Shown piece after piece: positions 1-5,555 of a stretch of 5,555 nucleotides of DNA. Position 1 is the stretch's first letter, and each line of letters begins with the position of its first letter. The position numbers and the translations under genes were made by a program. The notes under the pieces are model-generated. The model did no database searches. It had not been told where the DNA came from and was given only the letters and a program-made list of their open reading frames with translations. Source of the DNA: an uncultured Alphaproteobacteria bacterium (GTDB lineage Bacteria > Pseudomonadota > Alphaproteobacteria > GCA-2731375); NCBI GenBank assembly GCA_913049615.1, contig CAJWZI010000139.1:1-5555 (forward strand). The letters run 5' to 3'.

Positions 1-929
1 AGGCATCAGAGTTTATGTCGGCAAGACTTGGCCAGTTGGCGGCAGTTAGGGATTTGCCCCTGCCCGCCCTGAACCAGGCCATGAGCCGTGATGGTTATGT
101 TCTGATTGTAGAGCCGGGCATTGAGTCGATGCCGCCAGTTGAGGTCCTGTTTCTAAACCAACATGGCGCCAGCTATCCTCGCAATCTGGTCTTGGTGGGC
201 GAAAACAGCAAAGCAACGATAGTTGAACATTATCTTGGCCCGAGCGACGCGACCTACCTCACGAACGCTGTGACCGAGATCCAGGTTTCCGGCGGTGGGA
301 AATTGCAGCGCTACAAAATTCAACAGGAAGCCATGGGCGCCAGCCATATTGCTACTGTGGCCGGCGAACTGGCGGACAATTCAGAATTCGAGAATTTCGA
401 CCTGAACCTGGGTGGCGCTTTGGCACGCAGCGAAATTCACCTAGCCCTGCAGGGACAGGGCGCCAGGGCTGACCTAAACGGCATTTATCTGTTGCGGGGC
501 ACACAGCATTGCGACAATACCATTAATGTTGATCACGTGTTTGGAGCCACCAACAGTCAGCAGGACTATCGCGGAATACTTGACGACCAAGCCCACGGCG
601 TCTTCCAGGGCAAGATCACTGTTCGCCCGGATGCACAGGGCATTTCAGGCCATCAGTTGAACAAGACCCTGTTGTTGTCCGAAAAAGCCGAAATCAATAG
701 TAAGCCGGAGTTGGAAATTCTGGCCGACGATGTGAAATGTAGTCATGGCGCCACGTCTGGGGAATTAGACGAGTCAGGCTTGTTCTATTTGCGCTCCCGC
801 GGCATCCCTGAGGTCGAGGCTCGCCGCATGCTGATGGCGGCTTTCATCGCCGAAACTTTGGCACATGTTGGCGATGAGACCATGCGCAATTTGATGGATC
901 AGCTGGTCGCGGATTGGATGACGGCATGA
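1..929 (+). CDS. sufD: SufD, Fe-S cluster scaffold subunit (5' partial)
   Basis: SufD pairs with SufB and the ATPase SufC in the cytosolic SufBC2D scaffold, where Fe-S clusters are assembled. The frame is open to the left edge: codons for A-S-E-F precede the first ATG at 15 with no stop, so that ATG is probably internal. About 308 residues are visible, against roughly 420 for E. coli SufD, so about 115 N-terminal residues lie outside. The C-terminal beta-helix core and helical tail are intact. Counting from the ATG at 15, FQGKITVRPDAQG is at 197-209, followed by the conserved KCSHGA motif at 241-246 (Cys242 and His244 correspond to the functional Cys/His near the SufB-SufD interface) and FYLRSRGI at 257-264. 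The TGA stop overlaps the sufS ATG as ATGA. SufB is a paralogue, but the short C-terminus and the position just before sufS favour SufD. Confidence 0.95.
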   Translation, partial: ASEFMSARLGQLAAVRDLPLPALNQAMSRDGYVLIVEPGIESMPPVEVLFLNQHGASYPRNLVLVGENSKATIVEHYLGPSDATYLTNAVTEIQVSGGGKLQRYKIQQEAMGASHIATVAGELADNSEFENFDLNLGGALARSEIHLALQGQGARADLNGIYLLRGTQHCDNTINVDHVFGATNSQQDYRGILDDQAHGVFQGKITVRPDAQGISGHQLNKTLLLSEKAEINSKPELEILADDVKCSHGATSGELDESGLFYLRSRGIPEVEARRMLMAAFIAETLAHVGDETMRNLMDQLVADWMTA

Positions 930-2194
930 ACGATATTAGTCAAACCAGTCGCTTGGCCTGCTATAACGTGGAAGGCGGCTTCGATGTTGGGCGAGTACGC
1001 CAGGATTTCCCCATCCTCGGCCGCCAAATTCACGGCAAGCCCCTGGTCTATTTTGATAGTGGTGCCTCGGCCCAGAAACCCCGCTCCGTAATCGATGCCA
1101 TGACGGAGGTGCTGGAGGATCAATATACAAACGTCCATCGCGGCGCCCATTATTTGAGCCAGACGCTTACGGACCGTTATGAGGGGGTGCGTGGGACCAT
1201 CGCACGACTACTCAATGCACCCCATGAGGATAACGTGGTGATCACTCGTAACACCACAGAATCTATAAATCTTGTTGCTGCCACCTATGGGCGCACTAAC
1301 TTGCGCGCGGGTGACGGCATCGTCATCTCGGCTATGGAACATCACGCCAATATCGTGCCCTGGCAACTGCTCCGGGACGAGCTCGGAATAGATTTGCAGG
1401 TCGCGCCCATCGATGATCGCGGCGTGCTGGATTTGGACGCTTACTCAACGTTGTTGGACCAGGGTACCAAGCTGGTGGCTATGACCCATTGTTCCAACGT
1501 CCTTGGCAGCTTCACCCCGGCCAAGGATATCATCCGATTGGCCCATGAGCGGGGCATTCCGGTGCTACTGGACGGTAGCCAGGCTGTTGTCCACAGTGCC
1601 ATTGATGTGCAGGACCTTGACGTTGATTTCTATGTCTTCACCGGACACAAACTCTATGGCCCCACGGCAATTGGCGTGTTGTACGGCAAGGCGGATCTGC
1701 TGGCAAAAATGCCTCCCTACCAGGGCGGCGGCGAAATGATCGACGTAGTCACGTTTGAGAAAACGACCTTCAAGGAACCGCCGTACCGATTTGAGGCAGG
1801 CACGCCGCCGATCGTGGAGGCCATCGGTCTGGGTGCCGCAATCGACTACGTGGCCTCTATCGGCATGGATAAAATTTCGGAACATGAGCAAGCGTTGTTG
1901 GCCTATGCAACCGAACGCTTATTGGCGATGCCGGATATTAGGCTTTTTGGAACGGCGCCTGAAAAGGCAGCCATATTGTCCTTTATCCAGGAAGGCATCC
2001 ATCCATTCGATACTGCCGCTACATTGGATCGGTTCGGCGTCGCGGTGCGGGTGGGGCAACATTGCGCCGAGCCGTTGATGGCCCGGCTGGGCGTGGACGG
2101 CACCTTGCGGGCTTCGCTGGCTATGTACAACACCATGGACGAAATCGACGTCATGATAGAGGCCCTGGAACGGGCCCGGAAGCTATTCGGCTGA
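926..2194 (+). CDS. sufS: SufS, cysteine desulfurase (group II, PLP-dependent)
   Basis: SufS converts L-cysteine to L-alanine and holds the released sulfur as a protein persulfide, which SufE accepts for cluster assembly. From the ATG at 926 the protein has 422 residues, close to the family's usual 405-420. Visible motifs (numbered from that ATG) are DFPIL near 27-31, YFDSGASAQKP at 42-52, the cofactor-stacking histidine in MEHHANIVPW (about 137-146), LLDGSQ at 214-219, the PLP lysine in FTGHKLYGP (Lys242), and the persulfide cysteine in RVGQHCAEPLM (Cys380), followed by RASLAMYNT. The ATG at 926 is preferred over an in-frame TTG at 914 because it makes a 4-nt ATGA overlap with sufD, typical of coupled translation. 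The N-terminus before the FDVGRVRQDFPIL segment is about 18 residues longer than in many SufS proteins, so a GTG start near 968 is a weaker alternative. The CsdA paralogue is less likely inside a suf operon. Confidence 0.96.
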   Translation: MNDISQTSRLACYNVEGGFDVGRVRQDFPILGRQIHGKPLVYFDSGASAQKPRSVIDAMTEVLEDQYTNVHRGAHYLSQTLTDRYEGVRGTIARLLNAPHEDNVVITRNTTESINLVAATYGRTNLRAGDGIVISAMEHHANIVPWQLLRDELGIDLQVAPIDDRGVLDLDAYSTLLDQGTKLVAMTHCSNVLGSFTPAKDIIRLAHERGIPVLLDGSQAVVHSAIDVQDLDVDFYVFTGHKLYGPTAIGVLYGKADLLAKMPPYQGGGEMIDVVTFEKTTFKEPPYRFEAGTPPIVEAIGLGAAIDYVASIGMDKISEHEQALLAYATERLLAMPDIRLFGTAPEKAAILSFIQEGIHPFDTAATLDRFGVAVRVGQHCAEPLMARLGVDGTLRASLAMYNTMDEIDVMIEALERARKLFG

Positions 2195-2622
2195 TGGCGG
2201 ATCTGAGCCAATATCAGGAATATGTGGAGGCGCTTGATCTGCTCGATGAAGAGAGTCGATTTGAATACATTATCGATATTGGCAAGCGGGCGGATAAGGT
2301 ACCTTTCCCGGTGGACTGCATGGACAATGACCATATGATGCATGGCTGCATGTCCAAGGTCTGGATAATCCATGAAATTGAAGGTGATTGGCACCACTTT
2401 CGCGGCCAGAGCGATGCCATCATCGTCAAAGGACTGGTCACGATGATGACCACATCATTCAGTGGCCTAACCAGCAGCGAACTGGGATTATTAACTTTGG
2501 ATCACGTCCGCGGACTAAACCTTGGCGCCCTAACAATGCAGCGTCAGGTGGGGATGATGGCCATGTTGAAACATATGCAAAAACTTAGCCGGCACGCTGA
2601 CCTTGCTGAGGTGGGCGATTAA
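2194..2622 (+). CDS. sufE: SufE, sulfur acceptor for SufS
   Basis: SufE accepts the persulfide sulfur from SufS, stimulates the desulfurase and passes the sulfur to the SufB scaffold subunit. The chosen ATG shares its A with the sufS stop (TGATG), giving 142 residues, a normal SufE length. An in-frame upstream start at 2062 would lie wholly inside the sufS coding region and is rejected. The acceptor motif HGCMSKVW carries Cys52, aligning with Cys51 of E. coli SufE (GCQSQVW there). It is followed by the family's typical pattern: a charged beta segment (FRGQSDAIIVKGLVTMM, about 69-85), then a helix ending in RQVGMMAMLKHM. A second cysteine, Cys42, sits ten residues before the acceptor, where family members I recall have a proline-rich stretch instead. 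The Shine-Dalgarno is weak (GGAAG about 12 nt upstream), consistent with coupling to sufS. SufU is excluded because no zinc-binding cysteine set is present. Confidence 0.94.
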   Translation: MADLSQYQEYVEALDLLDEESRFEYIIDIGKRADKVPFPVDCMDNDHMMHGCMSKVWIIHEIEGDWHHFRGQSDAIIVKGLVTMMTTSFSGLTSSELGLLTLDHVRGLNLGALTMQRQVGMMAMLKHMQKLSRHADLAEVGD

Positions 2623-2641
2623 CTAGGGAATAGGTAACGTA

Positions 2642-3058
2642 ATGTCAGGTATGGATTTTTATGGAGAAGATGACCTCTTCGGCCATCTCCATGGCCCGGA
2701 GTTGGACGAGGACGGTAAGGCCCGCGCCGGAGGTGCCCTTGAGGATGGCGTGACCGTCGCCGCGGATAACCTAGTGATCGATGCTATGCGGGAAGTTTAT
2801 GATCCGGAAATTCCGGTCAATATCTACGAATTGGGACTCATCTATAAGTATGAGATTGATACGGCCGGTTCGGTTGATATACAGATGACCCTGACGGCAC
2901 CAGGCTGCCCTGTCGCCGGCGTCTTGCCCGGCCATCTCGCCCGCACGGTATCGGAAGTCGATGGCGTGGGCGAAGTGGTAGTTGAACTAGTCTGGGACCC
3001 GCCATGGAGCATGGACATGATGTCTGAGGCAGCAAAGGTCGAACTCAACATGTTTTAA
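2642..3058 (+). CDS. sufT: SufT, DUF59/MIP18-family Fe-S maturation protein
   Basis: This is a MIP18/DUF59-family protein of the SufT type, a cytosolic accessory factor for Fe-S protein maturation, mainly known from suf operons in alphaproteobacteria, actinobacteria and firmicutes; its exact chemistry is unsettled. The 138-residue protein shows the family signature DPEIPVNIYELGLIY at 54-68, the cysteine motif TAPGCPVAG at 85-93 (Cys89) and the C-terminal VWDPPW at 117-122, followed by SEAAKVELNMF. The DPPW plus SEAA..EL tail is characteristic of SufT rather than of PaaD, which shares the fold but ends in a zinc-like cysteine cluster absent here. Residues 1-36 are an acidic, Gly-rich extension ahead of the domain. 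The gene starts 19 nt after sufE with a modest AGG at 2632-2634. A second in-frame ATG at codon 4 is an alternative start. Confidence 0.92.
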   Translation: MSGMDFYGEDDLFGHLHGPELDEDGKARAGGALEDGVTVAADNLVIDAMREVYDPEIPVNIYELGLIYKYEIDTAGSVDIQMTLTAPGCPVAGVLPGHLARTVSEVDGVGEVVVELVWDPPWSMDMMSEAAKVELNMF

Positions 3059-3061
3059 ATT

Positions 3062-3091
3062 TTGGAATTGCAGCATTGCCTAACCTAAGAT
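3062..3091 (+). promoter_or_regulatory. Possible weak internal promoter before sufA
   Basis: In the 58-nt gap between sufT and sufA, TTGGAA (3062-3067) and TAAGAT (3086-3091) are separated by 18 nt; each matches 4 of 6 bases of the sigma-70 consensus. This is the widest gap in the suf operon, and the next gene has its own strong Shine-Dalgarno, so a secondary promoter is conceivable. Matches this weak occur often by chance. Confidence 0.22.
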
Positions 3092-3116
3092 AAGTAGGGA
3101 TTGAGGAAAAATTACC

Positions 3117-3458
3117 ATGGAACGACCTCCCGTTTTGACGATGACCGATGCAGCAGTGGTGCAGGCCAAAACATTGTTGGCGCGCGGCGACGGCGAGGTT
3201 CTGGCCTTGCGGGTCGGGGTTAAGACCGGCGGTTGTTCGGGCCTGATGTATCAAGTGGATTATGCCACAGAAAAGAAACGCTTCGAGGAAGAGGTGGAAG
3301 TGGACGGCGTAAAGATCTTTGTCGACCCTACGGCCATTATGTTCCTGATTGGCGCCGAGATGGATTACAAAACCGATAAATTCCAATCGACCTTCGTCTT
3401 CAACAATCCTAACGAAGCCGACCGATGCGGCTGCGGCGAAAGCTTCCGCGTCGCCTGA
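3117..3458 (+). CDS. sufA: A-type Fe-S carrier protein (SufA/IscA-like)
   Basis: A-type carriers (HesB/IscA/SufA family) bind Fe-S clusters or iron and deliver clusters to apoproteins in the cytosol. The 113-residue protein has the standard length and all three ligand cysteines: Cys40 in KTGGCSGLMY, and Cys104 and Cys106 in the C-terminal RCGCGESF. FNNPNEADRCGCG matches the family's usual FxNPNA..CGCG ending, with Ala replaced by Glu. The domain is a single HesB-like fold from about residue 5 to the end, with no extension. The ATG has a strong Shine-Dalgarno, TGAGGA at 3102-3107, nine nucleotides upstream. Position as the last suf gene supports the name SufA, although sequence alone does not cleanly separate SufA from IscA or ErpA. 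A 138-codon antisense frame over this gene is treated as a shadow. Confidence 0.92.
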   Translation: MERPPVLTMTDAAVVQAKTLLARGDGEVLALRVGVKTGGCSGLMYQVDYATEKKRFEEEVEVDGVKIFVDPTAIMFLIGAEMDYKTDKFQSTFVFNNPNEADRCGCGESFRVA

Positions 3459-3482
3459 CACGAAAATTCAAAGACCTCACTC

Positions 3483-3504
3483 TAGAACCAAAGTTAATGT
3501 TCTA
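3483..3504. repeat. Short inverted repeat downstream of sufA
   Basis: TAGAAC (3483-3488) and GTTCTA (3499-3504) form a perfect 6-bp inverted repeat around a 10-nt AT-rich centre, 25 nt after the sufA stop. It could be a small hairpin in the mRNA tail or a binding site for a dimeric regulator. No strong T-tract follows, so it is not a convincing terminator by itself. Confidence 0.3.
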
Positions 3505-3530
3505 AATTTCGGCATACCAACACCTGGGTT

Positions 3531-3565
3531 AATGCGATGTGCCCTTCGGGCCGGGCATCTGCATT
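3531..3565 (+). terminator. Imperfect hairpin, candidate end of the suf transcript
   Basis: AATGC (3531-3535) pairs with GCATT (3561-3565). Inside it GATG pairs with CATC and CCC with GGG, around a loop containing TTCGGGCC, giving about 12 base pairs with 1-nt and 2-nt bulges. An alternative fold pairs GCCC with GGGC across TTC. The stem is GC-rich at the top and sits 72 nt after the sufA stop. Only three Ts follow, so it is a weak intrinsic terminator; it could instead stabilise the 3' end or belong to a small RNA. Part of the spacer at 3459-3747, in which I see no credible gene. Confidence 0.35.
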
Positions 3566-3710
3566 TGGAACGATAGGCGCGACATCGACGCGTTGGGTTA
3601 GCGCGGACGATCGCACCACTAATCCGGGTGGCAACAGCAAGAACATCCTGATTAATATTTTATGAGTTTTAATCTAGTGGAAATAGGCAGTTTTCTCGAC
3701 GCACTATCGC

Positions 3711-3716
3711 TATAAT
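3711..3716 (+). promoter_or_regulatory. Sigma-70 -10 box of the lsrF-like gene
   Basis: A perfect TATAAT lies 31 nt upstream of the lsrF-like start codon, implying transcription start near 3722-3724 and a leader of about 25 nt. No good -35 hexamer lies at the usual 16-18 nt spacing (the sequence there is close to GCAGTTTT), so the promoter may need an activator. An AT-rich stretch at about 3651-3675 could act as an UP element. It separates this gene from the suf transcript. Confidence 0.5.
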
Positions 3717-3747
3717 CCAACACTGCCTAAGTAAAGGAACTCGGTGC

Positions 3748-4635
3748 ATGGCGGATATTGACGACATCAAAGAAGGTAAGGAATTTGGCCTGGATACACC
3801 GGCCCAGAATGAACCATTTTTCCTGAAAGGTTCCAATGCCCTGGATTGGGGCATGCAAAACCGCCTTTCGCGTATCTTTAATCCGGATTCCGGCCGCACG
3901 GTCATGCTGGCATTCGATCACGGGTATTTTCAGGGCCCTACCACTGGTATCGAGCGCATGGACCTGGCTATCCCGCCCCTAATCCCCTATGCGGATGTAT
4001 TGATGTGCACCCGGGGCGCCTTACGCAGCAGTATCTCACCCACCGCCAACAAACCGGTGGTGCTGCGCTCCTCCGCCGGGCAGAGCATCCTGACTGAGTT
4101 ATCTAACGAACTGGTAGCAGTCGATATCGAGGATGCCATTCGCCTGAACGCCGCGGCCATTACAGCGCAGGTTTATATTGGCGCAGAACACGAACACAAA
4201 TCTATCGCCAATGTCGTGAAACTGATCGACACGGGCAACCGTTACGGCATCCCCACCCTTGCCGTCACTGGAGTCGGCGCTGATATGGCGCGGGATGCCC
4301 GCTATTTCGGCCTGGCCACTCGCATCGCAGCCGAGATTGGCGCCCATTATGTGAAAAGCTATTTCATCGAAGACGGTTTCGCGCAAGTGGTCGCCGGCTG
4401 CCCCGTCCCCATTGTCATCGCCGGCGGAAAAAAGCTGCCCGAGGCGGATGCCTTAACCATGGCCTATCGTGCTGTGGATCAGGGTGCTGCGGGCGTTGAT
4501 ATGGGCCGCAATATTTTCCAATCAGATAGCCCCGTGGCTATGATCCAGGCGGTGGGTGCTGTTGTGCACCGCAACGAAAGTCCTGATCACGCGCACCAAA
4601 TGTATCTGGATTTAAAGAGGGAATTGGAGCCGTAG
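3748..4635 (+). CDS. lsrF: LsrF-like 3-hydroxy-2,4-pentadione-5-phosphate thiolase
   Basis: In enterobacteria LsrF performs the last step of autoinducer-2 breakdown, transferring an acetyl group from 3-hydroxy-2,4-pentadione 5-phosphate to CoA to give acetyl-CoA and dihydroxyacetone phosphate. It belongs to the DeoC/FbaB class I aldolase-fold family in the cytosol. The 295-residue protein matches E. coli LsrF, as I recall that sequence, from end to end: [13 protein letters not shown] at the N-terminus, ALDWGMQ and SRIFNP (31-46), [14 protein letters not shown] (54-67), ADVLMCTRG (82-90), LAVTGVG (171-177), the Schiff-base lysine Lys203 in [20 protein letters not shown] (222-232) and [12 protein letters not shown] (249-260). 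The N-terminal match favours LsrF over a generic class I fructose-bisphosphate aldolase, though the substrate could differ. The ATG has AAGGA at 3734-3738, nine nucleotides upstream. No other lsr gene is in view. Confidence 0.87.
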   Translation: MADIDDIKEGKEFGLDTPAQNEPFFLKGSNALDWGMQNRLSRIFNPDSGRTVMLAFDHGYFQGPTTGIERMDLAIPPLIPYADVLMCTRGALRSSISPTANKPVVLRSSAGQSILTELSNELVAVDIEDAIRLNAAAITAQVYIGAEHEHKSIANVVKLIDTGNRYGIPTLAVTGVGADMARDARYFGLATRIAAEIGAHYVKSYFIEDGFAQVVAGCPVPIVIAGGKKLPEADALTMAYRAVDQGAAGVDMGRNIFQSDSPVAMIQAVGAVVHRNESPDHAHQMYLDLKRELEP

Positions 4636-4639
4636 CTAA

Positions 4640-4804
4640 ATGCCCAACGGCGTTGGCCTTAGGTACCCTGATGCCAATGGCAAGGAAGTGTTCACGGGAA
4701 TTTCTCCCAACGAATTAACGGCAGTGGAGGGTTGCGATGATTTCGCCTACACCCCGTGGCATAAATTTGTTTTAGCCCGATTAGACCCGTTGGGCCGCAA
4801 TTAA
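4640..4804 (+). CDS. Unrecognised 54-residue small protein downstream of lsrF
   Basis: A 54-codon frame begins with ATG four nucleotides after the lsrF-like stop and ends with TAA at 4802-4804. An in-frame TAA lies directly before the ATG, so the frame cannot extend upstream. GGAG at 4626-4629, inside the end of lsrF, is about 10 nt before the start and would serve as Shine-Dalgarno. By hand count about 57% of third positions are G or C, in line with the neighbouring genes. The product is soluble-looking with mixed charge, has one Cys (residue 32) and one Trp (residue 40), and no membrane segment or signal peptide. Landmarks are GLRYPDANGKEVFTG (6-20) and YTPWHKFVLARLDPLG (37-52). I recognise no family. 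It could be a small partner of the LsrF-like enzyme, a remnant of a larger protein, or a chance open frame. Confidence 0.5.
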   Translation: MPNGVGLRYPDANGKEVFTGISPNELTAVEGCDDFAYTPWHKFVLARLDPLGRN

Positions 4805-4819
4805 TTGCAGTTTTTATTT
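4797..4819 (+). terminator. Palindrome plus T-tract, possible terminator
   Basis: GCAATTAATTGC (4797-4808) is a perfect 12-base palindrome, followed after AG by TTTTTATTT (4811-4819). It overlaps the stop codon of the small ORF and the last codon of the convergent gene, where a terminator for the lsrF transcript is expected. The stem is short and AT-rich (four to five pairs), so termination would be weak. On the minus strand no T-tract follows the palindrome. Confidence 0.4.
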
Positions 4820-5368
4820 GTTCGGATGAGGCACGCTTTGATCTTCGATGATTTCAGCTCTGCCACTGGATTCGTCATAACGCAGCCGTTTGACATGGTT
4901 CAGGTCAGTACCCGTAACGCGGACGAACTTTGCGCCCACGGGATGATCTATAGCATGGATATCACCTACATCGAATAGGCCAGCCATGCCCGGGTTCAGG
5001 CGGAATTCACCAGTCATTTCTAAATTAGCCTCGCCCGCACTATCACCGCCGTCAAGGCGATTATACATTTTCATATCCGTGTGCTTTTCGGCCTGGCCGT
5101 ATATAGCCCAGGAATTTCCGTGATCGTGGGGCGGAGACGTGCGATCTCCGCTCGCAAGATAAGCTAGAACGCAGAACTCTATATCTGGGTCTTCATAAAG
5201 AGTTTTGACCCCAGGCTCCTGATCATCTCCCAGGTAGGCCGCCCTGAATTCGTCATCGATAAGCAAATGCTCCAGCTTGCCGCGCACTGCGTCGCGGCCT
5301 TTCCTGCCCGGATTGGAGGTCAAAGCCTCTCGGCAATCCTGACAGAATTGTTCCAAAGAATAGCTCAC
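4814..5368 (-). CDS. Cupin-fold protein, cysteine/thiol dioxygenase-like
   Basis: This 184-residue protein looks like a member of the cysteine dioxygenase-like cupin superfamily, whose members use a mononuclear iron to oxidise thiols such as cysteine or 3-mercaptopropionate to sulfinates. The first cupin motif is SPPHDHGNSWAIYGQ (78-92) with His81 and His83; the second is PGMAGLFDVGDIHAIDHP (126-143) with His138. These three histidines match the three-His iron site of cysteine dioxygenases in order and approximate spacing. A helical N-terminal region (1-50) precedes the barrel, as in that family. The start is GTG, fixed by AGGAG (plus-strand 5375-5379) six nucleotides upstream and by an in-frame stop nine codons upstream (5393-5395). 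The gene is convergent with the lsrF unit. The substrate cannot be read from the sequence; it could also be a related metal-dependent cupin of unknown function. Confidence 0.72.
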   Translation of the reverse strand: MSYSLEQFCQDCREALTSNPGRKGRDAVRGKLEHLLIDDEFRAAYLGDDQEPGVKTLYEDPDIEFCVLAYLASGDRTSPPHDHGNSWAIYGQAEKHTDMKMYNRLDGGDSAGEANLEMTGEFRLNPGMAGLFDVGDIHAIDHPVGAKFVRVTGTDLNHVKRLRYDESSGRAEIIEDQSVPHPNK

Positions 5369-5555
5369 GATCGTCTCCTGTTTCTGACCCGTTTAATCAA
5401 CCGCGCGTCCGGCGGCAAAACCTGGTGCTTTAGCGTAACTGGTTTATTGGCAATGTAAAAGCAGGAACGGTCTCGTCGATATTTCAATCAGCTAATTCCG
5501 GGATAGGTTCTGTGCACCATATCCTTTGATCTGGCACGGCCGGCCTGGACCACAG

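Noticed and set aside
914..925. TTG start for sufS, 12 nt upstream of the ATG.
   Set aside because: It adds only four residues, uses a rarer start, and loses the clean ATGA overlap with the sufD stop.
1565..1891. Minus-strand and alternative-frame open frames inside sufS.
   Set aside because: They are shadows of a conserved PLP enzyme whose motifs are all present in the main frame.
2062..2193. In-frame upstream extension of sufE beginning inside sufS.
   Set aside because: It would overlap sufS by more than 130 nt and add 44 residues with no SufE character; the ATG at 2194 gives the standard length and a TGATG junction.
3045..3461. 138-codon open frame on the minus strand across sufA.
   Set aside because: It lies almost exactly antisense to a conserved gene and its composition reflects the complement of sufA codons; no family is recognisable.
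3532..3576. 14-codon frame (ATG to TAG) in the sufA-lsrF spacer, a possible leader peptide.
   Set aside because: No convincing Shine-Dalgarno, the frame coincides with the hairpin, and there is no run of regulatory codons such as those seen in attenuation leaders.
3077..3730. TGCCTAA occurs at 3077-3083 (before sufA) and at 3724-3730 (before lsrF).
   Set aside because: A 7-base match twice in 650 nt is too weak to call a shared operator; the flanking bases differ and there is no dyad symmetry.
5488..5553. Possible C-terminal end of another minus-strand gene at the right edge (about 21 codons before a TGA).
   Set aside because: All three minus-strand frames run to the edge over this short stretch and none shows a recognisable motif, so a real gene end cannot be told from chance.

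Overview
The window looks like bacterial chromosome, most likely from an alphaproteobacterium, perhaps a marine or Rhodospirillales-like lineage. That placement is an inference from gene order (sufD-sufS-...-sufT-sufA), moderate GC and protein style; no rRNA or other taxonomic marker is present. No mobile element, tRNA, rRNA or CRISPR array was seen.

Positions 1-3458 (+ strand) are the distal part of a SUF iron-sulfur cluster assembly operon: sufD (its 5' end lies outside the window), sufS, sufE, sufT (DUF59/MIP18 family) and an A-type carrier gene (sufA/iscA-like). sufD and sufS overlap by ATGA and sufS and sufE by TGATG, so translation is probably coupled. sufT follows 19 nt later and sufA 58 nt later with its own strong Shine-Dalgarno. 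SufS takes sulfur from cysteine as a persulfide and SufE carries it on. The SufBCD scaffold, of which SufD is a part, builds the cluster; SufA and SufT act in cluster delivery and maturation.

Positions 3459-3747 form a 289-nt non-coding spacer. It holds two inverted repeats (one a plausible end-of-operon hairpin), an AT-rich stretch and a perfect TATAAT box leading into the next transcription unit.

Positions 3748-4804 (+) hold a full-length LsrF homologue (autoinducer-2 catabolic thiolase) and, 4 nt after its stop, a 54-codon small ORF that I do not recognise. No other lsr gene is visible. A palindrome plus T-tract overlaps the end of the small ORF.

Positions 4814-5368 (- strand) hold a convergent cupin-fold gene resembling the cysteine dioxygenase/thiol dioxygenase superfamily. 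Positions 5369-5555 hold its ribosome binding site and otherwise nothing I can assign with confidence.

Most of the window is well-understood housekeeping content. The parts worth a second look are the orphan lsrF with its small companion ORF, and the structured spacer between sufA and lsrF. I found no clear evidence of a wholly new system.
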